A stretch of 64,000 bases of DNA, taken from NCBI GenBank assembly GCA_017451395.1, contig JAFSPR010000052.1, positions 1 through 64,000 on the forward strand, given 5' to 3'. A program made the translations under genes and the position numbers. The stretch's first letter is position 1. Every line of letters starts with the position of its first letter. Positions 8,288-16,327 of this stretch are shown here, piece by piece. The DNA is from Bacteroidales bacterium. GTDB taxonomy: Bacteria > Bacteroidota > Bacteroidia > Bacteroidales > UBA932. Below the pieces are notes generated by a model. The model did no database searches. It had not been told where the DNA came from and saw nothing but the letters and a program-made list of their open reading frames with translations.

Positions 8288-9379
8288 TTATTTAGGTGCT
8301 TTTATATACAGTACTATTGCAATTACCGCGTATATGTAGTTTGGCAGCCATATTGCTATGGACGGCGGCAGGGTGTCCGTTGCCACGAACATCTCGCTGA
8401 ACTGCTGGAAAAGGATATAGGAGAAGCCCAGAGCCGTGCCCGCCGCCAGGTTCAGGCCCATTCCCCCGCGCCTCTTCTTGGTACAGAGGGACACCGCAAT
8501 GATGGTGAGGATTATGGACGACAGAGGCATCGCCATACGGTTGTTCTTCTCAATGAGGGCGGCCGATACTGATGCGTCGCCCCTCATCGTCTGAGTCTTG
8601 ATGAGTCTCTCCAGTTCTGCCTCGTTAAGACGCGTAATGGTGTACTTGTTCAGGAAGAAGTCCTCCCTTGTAAGGCTGAGGACGGTATCCAGTTGACGGC
8701 CTGAGCGGACGTGGTCCCCAAGGCCTTCATCGTAATCGCGGATGAACCAGTTGCGGAGTTTCCATCGGCCCGTAAGGGTGTCGAACTGCGCGCTCTCAGC
8801 GGTGATCTTTGAACGGAGATGCCCGCCGGAAAGATCCTCCAGGGTAAAGTTATAGGCCGTGTTGTTATAGGCGCTGAATGACTCCAGATACACAAAGTGG
8901 TCGTTCTCCAGTTTGTAGTGCATATCGTGGCCGATCTTCACCTTCATACGGGGGATGTACTTCTGCTCGAAATCCACCTTGCGGCCCACCTGGTGAGGGA
9001 TAACCCACATCCCAAGGCCCATGGACAGGAACATGATGAAGACGGCCGATACAAGGTACGGCACCATGAGGCGGTGGAAGGAGATGCCGCTTGAGAGCAT
9101 TGCCACCACCTCCGAGTCCTGGGTCATCTTGGACGTGAAGAAGATCACCGTGAGGAATACGAACATCGGGGAGTACATATTCATAAAGTACGGTATGAAT
9201 CCAAGATAGTAATCCAGGAAGATTTCCTTCATGGGAGCGTCCTTTCGCACGAAATCCTCAATCTTCTCACTTACGTCGAAGATCACGATTATTACCGCAA
9301 GAAGCAGCAGTGCCATAAAGAATGTCACCAGGAACTTCTTGATTATGTACCAGTCCAGTTTCTTCAGTCCCCAGTTCAT
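8288..9379 (-). CDS. LptF/LptG-family permease (YjgP/YjgQ)
   Basis: The protein has the family layout: membrane segments near the N-terminus (about 15-37, 65-85, 100-125), a long periplasmic beta domain (about 140-270), and three C-terminal membrane segments. The N-terminal KKLDWYIIKKFLVTFF and SGISFHRLMVPYL motifs are typical. LptF/G form the transmembrane part of the LptBFG exporter that lifts lipopolysaccharide out of the inner membrane. I cannot separate F from G by eye; Bacteroidetes often carry the two at different loci. The gene overlaps tgt by 4 bp and touches dut. Confidence 0.85.
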   Translation of the reverse strand: MNWGLKKLDWYIIKKFLVTFFMALLLLAVIIVIFDVSEKIEDFVRKDAPMKEIFLDYYLGFIPYFMNMYSPMFVFLTVIFFTSKMTQDSEVVAMLSSGISFHRLMVPYLVSAVFIMFLSMGLGMWVIPHQVGRKVDFEQKYIPRMKVKIGHDMHYKLENDHFVYLESFSAYNNTAYNFTLEDLSGGHLRSKITAESAQFDTLTGRWKLRNWFIRDYDEGLGDHVRSGRQLDTVLSLTREDFFLNKYTITRLNEAELERLIKTQTMRGDASVSAALIEKNNRMAMPLSSIILTIIAVSLCTKKRRGGMGLNLAAGTALGFSYILFQQFSEMFVATDTLPPSIAIWLPNYIYAVIAIVLYIKAPK

Positions 9380-10518
9380 AAGCGCTGCGTCAGTTTAGGG
9401 AGAACTGCGTTTTTCCATGCCGTGAAGTCCCCTGCCTCAATGTGTTCACGGGCCTTTGTGACAAGGTCCAGATAGAAGGCAAGGTTATGCTCCGAAGCCA
9501 CCATTGCCGCAAACATCTCCTTTGCTATAAAGAGGTGATGTATGTATGCGCGGGTGTAGTAACTGTCTACAAATGAAGTGCCGCAAGGGTCCAGCGGAGT
9601 GAAATCATCCGTCCACTTGGAATTCCTCATGTTCATTATGCCGTTCCAGGTGAAGAGCATTCCGTTGCGGCCGTTGCGGGTGGGCATCACGCAGTCAAAC
9701 ATATCTATGCCGCGCGCTATGCCTTCAATGATGTTGGCGGGGGTGCCTACTCCCATAAGGTAACGGGGCTTCCCGGCGGGAAGAAGCGGGCAGGTAATCT
9801 CCAGCATCTCATACATCTTCTCCGTGGGCTCCCCTACTGCAAGGCCGCCTACTGCGTAGCCGCCGCGGTTGGCGTTGTCAAGAGTCAGGGCGTGCTCCAC
9901 GGCGCGTTTCCTTAGGTCCGGATACACGCAGCCCTGGATTATGGGGAACATGGTCTGGGAGTATCCGTAGAGGGGCTCCGTCTCATCAAAGTGCCTTGCG
10001 AAGCGCTCCAGCCAGCCCTGGGTGAGTTTCAGGGACTTTGCGGCATAGCGTTCATCCGCGTCACCGGGACAGCACTCGTCAAGGGCCATGATTATATCGG
10101 CCCCTATTATGCGCTGGGTATCAACGTTGTTTTCCGGGGTGAAGATGTGCTTGGAGCCGTCTATGTGGGAGGAGAACCTGCAGCCTTCCTCCGTGAGTTT
10201 ACGGATGGGGGCCAGGGAGAACACCTGGAAACCGCCGCTGTCGGTGAGGATGGGCCTGTCCCAATGCTCGAACTTATGCAGGCCGCCGGCCTTGCGGAGG
10301 GTGTCAAGACCTGGCCTCAGATAGAGGTGGTAGGTGTTCCCCAGGATGATCTGGGCCTTTATATCGGCCTCCAAATCCTTGTGATACACTCCCTTGACGG
10401 AGCCGACCGTACCCACCGGCATAAAGATGGGAGTCCTTATTTCCCCGTGGTCCGTGGAAATGACTCCGGCCCTTGCGGCCGACTGAGAGTCCGTAGCCTG
10501 TAATTTAAATTCAAACAT
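9376..10518 (-). CDS. tgt: Queuine tRNA-ribosyltransferase (TGT)
   Basis: Strong TGT motifs: LTDSGGFQVFSL with the catalytic Asp at 93, GGYAVGGLAVGE, and FDCVMPTRNGR with the nucleophilic Asp. The enzyme swaps guanine 34 of GUN tRNAs for preQ1 or queuine. The usual zinc site is altered: where E. coli has CxCxxC this protein reads CGTSFVDS, so the three aligned cysteines are G, S and D, while the later His (EHNLAFY) stays. I recall a similar loss in other Bacteroidetes TGTs. A TAnnTTTG element five bases before the ATG suggests a leaderless transcript. Confidence 0.93.
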   Translation of the reverse strand: MFEFKLQATDSQSAARAGVISTDHGEIRTPIFMPVGTVGSVKGVYHKDLEADIKAQIILGNTYHLYLRPGLDTLRKAGGLHKFEHWDRPILTDSGGFQVFSLAPIRKLTEEGCRFSSHIDGSKHIFTPENNVDTQRIIGADIIMALDECCPGDADERYAAKSLKLTQGWLERFARHFDETEPLYGYSQTMFPIIQGCVYPDLRKRAVEHALTLDNANRGGYAVGGLAVGEPTEKMYEMLEITCPLLPAGKPRYLMGVGTPANIIEGIARGIDMFDCVMPTRNGRNGMLFTWNGIMNMRNSKWTDDFTPLDPCGTSFVDSYYTRAYIHHLFIAKEMFAAMVASEHNLAFYLDLVTKAREHIEAGDFTAWKNAVLPKLTQRL

Positions 10519-10523
10519 CTCTG

Positions 10524-10531
10524 CAAAAATA
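10524..10531 (-). promoter_or_regulatory. -7 promoter element (TATTTTTG) of tgt
   Basis: TAnnTTTG match five bases upstream of the tgt start codon; would drive tgt-lptF/G-dut-murF. Confidence 0.45.
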
Positions 10532-10543
10532 CGGAAAATTTCG

Positions 10544-10551
10544 TACTTTTG
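10544..10551 (+). promoter_or_regulatory. -7 promoter element (TACTTTTG) of the nucleoside symporter gene
   Basis: TAnnTTTG match on the plus strand, 38 bp before the ATG, back to back with the tgt promoter. Confidence 0.45.
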
Positions 10552-10589
10552 TATGATGAACCTGTGACTAATAACAAATAATATAATCT

Positions 10590-11873
10590 ATGAAATTTCA
10601 AATCAAGCCAATCCAGGTGAAGCTGGCAGTGCTCAACTTCATTGAATTTGCCGTTTGGGGAGCATACCTCACTTCCCTGGGCCGTTACCTTGGCAACATC
10701 GGCCTCGGTCCCCAGATCAAGTGGTTCTTTGCAATGCAGGGAATCGTTTCCATCTTTATGCCCACCCTTATGGGTATTCTTGCAGACCGTAAGATGGAAG
10801 CCCAGAAGGTCCTGGCGCTGTGTCACGGCCTTGCCGGCATCTTTATGATTGGCGCAGGCGCTTACTGTATGATGGCCGGAAACGTGGTTGAGTTCGCTCC
10901 CCTGTTTGTCCTCTACAGCCTCAGCGTGGCGTTCTTCATGCCCACCATCGCCCTTGTGAATTCCGTGGCATACAATGCCCTCGCGAAGGAAGGGATGGAT
11001 CCCGTGAAAGATTACCCGCCCATCCGTGTATTTGGGACCATCGGCTTTATCTGCAGTATGCTCCTCACCAACTTCCTCTCCATCAAGGGAGTCCGTATGC
11101 AGGAAACCTTCACCCAACTGCTTTCTTCCGGCATCCTGTCGCTTGTGATGTGCGCCTACGCTCTCACAATGCCGTCCTGCCCCGTGAACAAGGCCGGCGG
11201 CAAGCAGTCATTCGCGGAGGCATTCGGCCTCAAGGCCTTCACCCTTTTCAAGGACGGCCAGTTTGCCATCTTCTTCATCTTCTCGATGCTTCTTGGCGCA
11301 TCCCTCCAGATCACAAACGGCTACGCCAACACCTTCCTCGGTTCATTTGCCGCAAATCCGGCCTATGCCGACACCTTCGCCGTCAAGAACTCCAACGCCC
11401 TCATAGCCATCTCACAGGCGTCAGAAACCCTCTGCATCCTCCTTATCCCCTTCTTTATGAAGAAGTTCGGCATCAAGAAGGTGATGCTCATCTCAATGTT
11501 CGCCTGGGTGCTTCGCTTCGGCCTGTTCGGCCTTGGCAACCCCGCAATGCCCGGCGTGCTTCTGTTCATCCTCAGTTGCATCGTCTACGGTATGGCCTTC
11601 GACTTCTTCAACATCTCCGGTTCCCTCTACGTTGAGCAGAACGCCGCAGTGGACATCCGCTCCAGCGCGCAGGGACTGTTCATGATGATGACAAACGGCT
11701 TCGGCGCAACCATCGGCACACTTGCCGCCGGCGCCGTGGTGGATTCAGTGGGCGTGTTTGAAAACCCTGCCGCCTGGCCCAACGCCTGGTACATCTTTGC
11801 AGGTTACGCCCTTGTGGTGGCCATCCTCTTCTGGATCCTGTTCAAAGATCCGCAGAAGAAGGAAGCCCGTTAA
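10590..11873 (+). CDS. Nucleoside:H+ symporter (NupG-like MFS)
   Basis: A 427-residue protein with about 12 hydrophobic segments. The N-terminal signature NFIEFAVWGAYLTSLGRYL and the PPIRVFGTIGFI segment are typical of the nucleoside:H+ symporter family (NupG, XapB). It imports nucleosides driven by the proton gradient. It stands alone on the plus strand, with its own promoter and a perfect terminator hairpin. It complements the nucleobase uptake locus at 27.6-31.2 kb. Confidence 0.88.
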   Translation: MKFQIKPIQVKLAVLNFIEFAVWGAYLTSLGRYLGNIGLGPQIKWFFAMQGIVSIFMPTLMGILADRKMEAQKVLALCHGLAGIFMIGAGAYCMMAGNVVEFAPLFVLYSLSVAFFMPTIALVNSVAYNALAKEGMDPVKDYPPIRVFGTIGFICSMLLTNFLSIKGVRMQETFTQLLSSGILSLVMCAYALTMPSCPVNKAGGKQSFAEAFGLKAFTLFKDGQFAIFFIFSMLLGASLQITNGYANTFLGSFAANPAYADTFAVKNSNALIAISQASETLCILLIPFFMKKFGIKKVMLISMFAWVLRFGLFGLGNPAMPGVLLFILSCIVYGMAFDFFNISGSLYVEQNAAVDIRSSAQGLFMMMTNGFGATIGTLAAGAVVDSVGVFENPAAWPNAWYIFAGYALVVAILFWILFKDPQKKEAR

Positions 11874-11904
11874 ATGGGACTGCCTAATACTGAGTTACTT
11901 AAGC

Positions 11905-11938
11905 AAAAACCCCTATGTCATTTAACATAGGGGTTTTT
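11905..11938. terminator. Bidirectional intrinsic terminator between the symporter and alkaline phosphatase genes
   Basis: Perfect 14-bp stem (AAAAACCCCTATGT / ACATAGGGGTTTTT) with a 6-base loop and A/T tracts on both sides, placed between two convergent genes. Confidence 0.9.
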
Positions 11939-11969
11939 ACATAAATTATTGAAAATAAGGTCATTCCAT

Positions 11970-13373
11970 TCAACGGGCATATCCAGCCAGTTTTGCAATG
12001 GTAGGGGCAATCTCAGCGTTGTCCCTGACCTCACGGAAGGCCTCGTGGCCGGCGCCAGTGACGTAAAGCCCCACGGGAGATCCGGAGTGTGAGCCGAAAC
12101 TGAAGCGGTAGCCGGCTGCGCGGTCAAGGCATTTAACGGCTTCATCCACAATCTTATAGTTCACGGAATACAGGTTCTCTGAAGAAAGGTTCCTGTTGCC
12201 GCCCTTCCCGAATGTTTTGTCATACACTTCCTTGAGGGCGGCCTCCTCCTTGGAGGAAACTTCCACCTTTTCCCAGAGGCCAAGGTTATCGGCAAAAAAC
12301 TCCTTCACATCATCCCAGGAAGGGGCTTTGAAAGGCTCATCCTCAGGGAAGAACTCCTCTCGGAACTCCTCTGTGAGAACCGGAGTGGAGGCTTTCTGGA
12401 AGGCAAGGCGTTCGGGATGGATCTCGTATCGGCCTGCACCAAGCATAAGGCCGCCGGTTTCGTGGTCTGCAGTGATGAGGATGAGGGTTTCCTTGGGATG
12501 ACGGGCAAGGAATTCCAGCGCAAGGTCCACGGAATAAGCCATATCCGTAAGTTCCTGGAAGGCCGATGCCGCATCTGTGCCGTGGCAGGCCCAGTCTATC
12601 TTTCCGCCCTCTATCATCACAAAGAAGCCTTTCTTGCCAAAGTGCTTTTCAAGGTAGGCGATACCGGCTTTCACAAAGTCAGAAAGCTGGGTGTCGTCCT
12701 CCTCACGGTCAATGGCATAGGGAAGGTCTTCCTGGGGTTTGCCGCTGAGGCAGATAACCCTGCCGTCAACATCCTCCACGCCGGAAAAGTCGGGGCCTTT
12801 GAAAAGCGAAATGCCGGCATCGGCCGCCATCTTTTCATAATACTCGGGACTGCGCTCCGACCCTTTGTCCATAATGAAACCTGCGCCTGCGGCAAAGTCC
12901 ACCGGGGCCGATATAAGTTGGGTGGAGATATCCTCGTAGTTCTTGCGGACGGACGTGTGGGCCACAAAAGAGGCTGGAGTTGCGTGGTTGATTCCAACGC
13001 TTGTGATGATTCCTGTGCCATAACCTGCAGCGTGAGCCCATTCAGTGAGGCAGGAAACGGGGTTGCCGTCAAGGTCAACGCCGATTGCGCTGTTGTATGT
13101 CTTCACGCCGGAAGCAAGGGCGGTGCCGCCTGCGGCGGAATCCGTCACGAGGGAGTTCCCGGACACGGTTGTGATGAAATTACGGACGGGAAACTGGGTG
13201 AAATTGATTACCTCCGGGCCGTTACCCGTGGCTTTGTTGTACTGCTCGGTACCCATCACCTGGTTGATTCCCATTCCGTCTCCGATGAAATAGAACACAT
13301 ATTTTACCTGCTGATGAGAACTGCAGCCAAGCGCAAGCGCTGCAAAAAGGACTAATAGGGATATCTTTTTCAT
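11970..13373 (-). CDS. Alkaline phosphatase, secreted lipoprotein
   Basis: The 467-residue protein has a lipoprotein signal (MKKISLLVLFAALALGC) and the alkaline phosphatase active-site layout: FIGDGMG (metal Asp), VTDSAAGGTALASG (nucleophilic Ser), ITADHETGG (metal Asp and His) and HSGSPVGLYVTGAGH near the C-terminus. It frees phosphate from organic monoesters at the cell surface or in the periplasm. It is monocistronic, divergent from the LolA-like gene, and ends at a shared terminator. Confidence 0.92.
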   Translation of the reverse strand: MKKISLLVLFAALALGCSSHQQVKYVFYFIGDGMGINQVMGTEQYNKATGNGPEVINFTQFPVRNFITTVSGNSLVTDSAAGGTALASGVKTYNSAIGVDLDGNPVSCLTEWAHAAGYGTGIITSVGINHATPASFVAHTSVRKNYEDISTQLISAPVDFAAGAGFIMDKGSERSPEYYEKMAADAGISLFKGPDFSGVEDVDGRVICLSGKPQEDLPYAIDREEDDTQLSDFVKAGIAYLEKHFGKKGFFVMIEGGKIDWACHGTDAASAFQELTDMAYSVDLALEFLARHPKETLILITADHETGGLMLGAGRYEIHPERLAFQKASTPVLTEEFREEFFPEDEPFKAPSWDDVKEFFADNLGLWEKVEVSSKEEAALKEVYDKTFGKGGNRNLSSENLYSVNYKIVDEAVKCLDRAAGYRFSFGSHSGSPVGLYVTGAGHEAFREVRDNAEIAPTIAKLAGYAR

Positions 13374-13393
13374 ACTGGTTTTTTAAGCGTCAG

Positions 13394-13401
13394 CAAAGTT
13401 A
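13394..13401 (-). promoter_or_regulatory. -7 promoter element (TAACTTTG) of the alkaline phosphatase gene
   Basis: Exact TAnnTTTG on the minus strand, 20 bp before the ATG. No Pho-box-like repeat is recognised. Confidence 0.45.
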
Positions 13402-13426
13402 CAAAAAAAATCGGCCAATTATTTTG

Positions 13427-13434
13427 TATTTTTG
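13427..13434 (+). promoter_or_regulatory. -7 promoter element (TATTTTTG) of the LolA-like gene
   Basis: TAnnTTTG on the plus strand, 31 bp before the chosen ATG, back to back with the alkaline phosphatase promoter. Confidence 0.45.
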
Positions 13435-13465
13435 TACCCCGGAAATGAATAAACACAAGACTATT

Positions 13466-14086
13466 ATGAAAAAATTTCTCCTTACCCTTGCAGCGCTGTT
13501 TGCCGTAACCGCGCTTTTTGCCCAGACCAACGAAGAGATCCTTGCAAGGATGGACGCGGAACTTGCCACCCTTGACAGCAATGGCTTCTCCATGATTATG
13601 GAACTCAAGATTCCCATCCTTGGCTCTTATGCCACAACTATGTATACGTACGGGAACAAGACCAAGGCCCTCGTTGATGTGAAGGGAGAAAAGACCATCC
13701 TCTGGTCCGACTCTGTCACGGACTGGGAGTATGATGTCAATAAGAATGAAATCACCATAACCAATGCCAAGGCCTCTAAATCCAGTACCGACGACAGTAT
13801 GAGCGCACTTAAGGGTGCCACTGAGGGCTATGACGTAAAACTCAAGAAGGAAGATGACAGCGTCTGGTACTTCGTATGCACCAAGTCCAAGACCAACACC
13901 AACAAGGACGACCCTAAAAAGATGGATCTGGCCGTTTCCAAGACCACTTATCTTCCCGTCCGCACTTCAATCACCCAGCACGGCGTCACAGTCACTTTCA
14001 GAGATTTCGCAAAGGGCGTGGAGGAGGCCGATGTAACCTTCGCCCCTTCGCTCTACCCCAACGCAACTATCGTCGATAAAAGATAA
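13466..14086 (+). CDS. LolA-like outer-membrane lipoprotein carrier family protein
   Basis: I place the start at the Met of MKKFLLTLAALFAVTALFAQ, a clean Sec signal peptide; longer readings add a polar tail. The mature part (EEILARMDAELATLDS, then short beta strands such as YATTMYTYGNKTKALVDVKG and TILWSDSVTDWEYD) fits the LolA/LolB-type half-barrel seen in Bacteroidetes LolA-like proteins. It may bind lipid or lipoprotein in the periplasm. A real lipoprotein-carrier role cannot be shown from sequence. Confidence 0.6.
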   Translation: MKKFLLTLAALFAVTALFAQTNEEILARMDAELATLDSNGFSMIMELKIPILGSYATTMYTYGNKTKALVDVKGEKTILWSDSVTDWEYDVNKNEITITNAKASKSSTDDSMSALKGATEGYDVKLKKEDDSVWYFVCTKSKTNTNKDDPKKMDLAVSKTTYLPVRTSITQHGVTVTFRDFAKGVEEADVTFAPSLYPNATIVDKR

Positions 14087-14140
14087 AAGGGATATTGTGG
14101 TACTAAGAAAGCAGATTGCGTTTATGTCGCTTAAAATGAT

Positions 14141-14148
14141 TAAATTTG
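14141..14148 (+). promoter_or_regulatory. -7 promoter element (TAAATTTG) of the PstS-like gene
   Basis: Exact TAnnTTTG match, 25 bp before the ATG of the PstS-like lipoprotein. Confidence 0.45.
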
Positions 14149-14173
14149 CACTGAATAATTGAGCTTTATCGAC

Positions 14174-15175
14174 ATGATACCCTGCAAAATAGCAAATAGA
14201 CTAACCTCCGGTCTTGTTGCTGGGGTAGTGGTTTGTATTCTTTTATCTGCTTGCGGCAAGGCAGATGAGGACTATAAGATGCTTTCGGGTATTTCCTTGG
14301 AAGAGTGGCCGCTGACGGATTGCTCCACTAGCACCCGTCCTGTCCGGGATCTCGTGGCCTATAAGCTGCTCGGTGTGCCTTACAAGTGGGAAGTGGATTG
14401 GATGAGCGGTACGACCTATATCATCCAACCCAACTTTTTCGGGACGGAATCGTCGTTCTCCTACAATGATTACCTCGCAAAGAATCTCTGCAGCGGCACT
14501 CACGACGCCTATATGAATCTCATCGAGGGCAAGTCGGACGTAATTATCGCGAGCCGGGATATTTCCAGGAATGAGAAGGCCTCTGCCGCGGAATCGGGCG
14601 TTGAACTGGAGACGGCTCCGCTGGCCATCGACGCGCTGGTGTTCATCGTCAACCCCAAGAATCCCGTCAAGAACCTGACATCTGACCAGGTACGGAAGAT
14701 CTATACCGGAGAGATCACCAACTGGAAGGAGGTCGGCGGCGTCGACCATGCCATTACGCCCTATATCCGGGATGCCGATTCAGGCAGCCAGGAGAAGATG
14801 GAAACCCTGGTCATGAATGGACTGATAATGATTGACGGAGCCGAAGGAACCTATATGCACGAGATCATCGGCTCTCAGATGGCGTCTCCCTACTTGCAGA
14901 TTGAGGCCGATGAACATGGCATCGGCTACACGCCTTTCTTTTATTGCACGGCGATGGTCCGCGATCTGATGAGAGTCGATATGCTTTCCATTGACGGCGT
15001 GAAGCCCAGCAAAGAAACGCTGAGAAACAACAAGTATCCATTCGTCTCAAGCATTTACGCCGCAGTCCGCAAGACCGAAGACCATAAAAGCACAGCGTAC
15101 AAGCTTTATCAGTTTCTTTTCACCAAGAAAGGTGCGGATATGATTGATGAGAGCGGGTATATTGCCATCAGGTAA
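14174..15175 (+). CDS. PstS-like substrate-binding lipoprotein
   Basis: I use the ATG of MIPCKIANRL; an in-frame TTG five codons upstream is possible. The signal ends in CILLSAC. The mature domain resembles periplasmic phosphate-binding proteins: DVIIASRDISRNE, LAIDALVFIVNPKNPV, LTSDQVRKIYTGEITNWKEV and DADSGSQEKME, the last being the anion-binding SGS-type loop. Such proteins normally bind phosphate for PstSCAB, but no pst permease or ATPase lies nearby, so it may be a solitary sensor or scavenging protein. It opens the accessory stretch before the tmRNA. Confidence 0.75.
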   Translation: MIPCKIANRLTSGLVAGVVVCILLSACGKADEDYKMLSGISLEEWPLTDCSTSTRPVRDLVAYKLLGVPYKWEVDWMSGTTYIIQPNFFGTESSFSYNDYLAKNLCSGTHDAYMNLIEGKSDVIIASRDISRNEKASAAESGVELETAPLAIDALVFIVNPKNPVKNLTSDQVRKIYTGEITNWKEVGGVDHAITPYIRDADSGSQEKMETLVMNGLIMIDGAEGTYMHEIIGSQMASPYLQIEADEHGIGYTPFFYCTAMVRDLMRVDMLSIDGVKPSKETLRNNKYPFVSSIYAAVRKTEDHKSTAYKLYQFLFTKKGADMIDESGYIAIR

Positions 15176-15224
15176 TCCTCCGGAGAGTTTGTACTCAAAT
15201 TACCATTTCTCGAACTGTACATCA

Positions 15225-15722
15225 ATGACTATTACCCTTCATGCCTGGACCCTCGATGACAAGCCTGCGCTGATAGCGCTGTGCAATGCCGTGGACAGGA
15301 CTTTCCTGTCGGACCGACTACCGGAGCCATACACGGAGGCCGATGCCAACTGGTGGCTGGGAATGGCCGCAGAGAATGAGGGCAAAGAAGGTGTCTGGCG
15401 GTCCATTTGGGCCGATGGGAACCTCGTCGGCAGTATCTCCGTTGAGCGTAAGGACGGTGATGAAAACAAGGTTGGTGAACTGGGCTATATGATTCTGACG
15501 CCGTGGTGGTCAAAGGGTATCGGCACGGAGGCTGTGAGTCAAATATGCGAAATTGCTACCCGGGAGTTGGGCTTAGTGCAGATTACGACCATGGTGTTTG
15601 AGGGCAACCGGGCTTCCGAGCGGGTGTTGGAGAAGAATGGGTTTCGGCTGGAGGAAACGAAAACGGGGGCTGTTGTGAAGGGCGGGAAGGCGATGGATGT
15701 GAGGGTGTATTTGTTGGTTTGA
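15225..15722 (+). CDS. GNAT-family N-acetyltransferase
   Basis: The chosen start is the Met of MTITLHAWTLDD; upstream in-frame codons overlap the PstS-like gene and lack family homology. The GNAT core is clear: GELGYMILTPWWSKGIGTEA (motif A, acetyl-CoA loop) and FEGNRASERVLEKNGFRLEE. It looks like the RimJ/RimL branch that acetylates N-terminal amines or small molecules. The substrate is unknown. It follows the PstS-like gene after 49 bp and could share its transcript. Confidence 0.85.
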   Translation: MTITLHAWTLDDKPALIALCNAVDRTFLSDRLPEPYTEADANWWLGMAAENEGKEGVWRSIWADGNLVGSISVERKDGDENKVGELGYMILTPWWSKGIGTEAVSQICEIATRELGLVQITTMVFEGNRASERVLEKNGFRLEETKTGAVVKGGKAMDVRVYLLV

Positions 15723-15733
15723 TTTTCGTTTAG

Positions 15734-16051
15734 TATGCCATTCGGCATTATGACCCTCCGGGACCGCATATCACTCCTCAAGGCCGACTTATTCCGGAAG
15801 GGATGCAACTTCACCAGGCCTTTGACTTATACGGTGTGAACTACTGGACCTTTATCAATAGGATGCCAAAGTTTTCCCGCCATTACGATTCACCCATCTA
15901 TGAACTTTCCGGCGGCGAAGCACGTCTGGCAGAATTGTACCTGGTGCTGCTAAGCGACGCACTTTTCTACATCCTGGATGAGCCGTTTACGCAGGTGGAT
16001 CCGGTAAACATTGACGAAGTCAAGGCTCTGATCCATTCTGGCGCAATTTAG
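15734..16051 (+). pseudogene. Decayed ABC-transporter ATPase remnant
   Basis: This open stretch has no good start codon and keeps only the middle of an ABC ATPase: a Q-loop-like PQGRLIPEGM, the signature LSGGEARLAELYL, and Walker B with D-loop (FYILDEPFTQVDP). Walker A is missing upstream, where a stop occurs just before 15734. The frame ends soon after the D-loop, without the H-loop. It is therefore truncated at both ends and cannot hydrolyse ATP alone. A Met at 15803 could start an 82-residue product, but I read the region as a gene remnant. Confidence 0.65.
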
Positions 16052-16088
16052 GCATTTTACAGCACTCTACCAATTATTCCCGCAAAAA

Positions 16089-16161
16089 ATGACGGTAAGA
16101 TTTGCGGCAATTTGGCGGTAACATTTGTGGTAAAATGGCGGTGAGATTTGCGGTGGAATGG
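16089..16161. repeat. Degenerate 11-12-bp tandem repeat, about six copies
   Basis: Successive units such as ATTTGCGGCAA, TTTGGCGGTAAC, ATTTGTGGTAAA, ATGGCGGTGAG and ATTTGCGGTGGA share a TTnGCGGTAA core. It lies in the 600-bp stretch between GNAT and DUF3800 that otherwise holds only gene remnants. No frame stays open across the whole repeat. Confidence 0.6.
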
Positions 16162-16166
16162 GGTTG

Positions 16167-16252
16167 TTAGATTGATTCAAGGTAGGAAATGATGCCATCG
16201 ACATGGAGGTCAACGAGGGCCTGCTGGCCTTCGGTGGTGTAGGCGCCCTTCT
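16167..16252 (-). pseudogene. Possible C-terminal coding remnant (28 codons)
   Basis: On the minus strand a short frame reads GAYTTEGQQALVDLHVDG, then IISYLESI and a stop, with codon use like neighbouring genes. It is preceded by an in-frame stop and has no start. It looks like the tail of a lost gene, but 28 codons is too few to name a family. Confidence 0.25.
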
Positions 16253-16275
16253 TTCAGGGATGACTGAAAGTTTCT

Positions 16276-16306
16276 TTTGCTCTCTGACAGAGAGTTGCTA
16301 TCTTTG
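16276..16306 (+). promoter_or_regulatory. DUF3800 promoter with palindrome in the spacer
   Basis: TTTG at 16276-16279 and TATCTTTG at 16299-16306 match the Bacteroidetes -33 and -7 boxes with a 19-bp spacer. A perfect palindrome, CTCTCTG-A-CAGAGAG (16280-16294), fills most of the spacer, where a bound repressor would block RNA polymerase. Confidence 0.6.
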
Positions 16307-16327
16307 TATTCTTGACATGTGGAACAT

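Noticed and set aside
12417..13355. Plus-strand open frame of 312 codons opposite the alkaline phosphatase gene.
   Set aside because: The phosphatase has all catalytic motifs in frame; the opposite frame has none.
16251..16270. CTTTCA/TGAAAG small hairpin upstream of the DUF3800 gene.
   Set aside because: Only six paired bases and no T tract; too weak next to the much better palindrome in the promoter.
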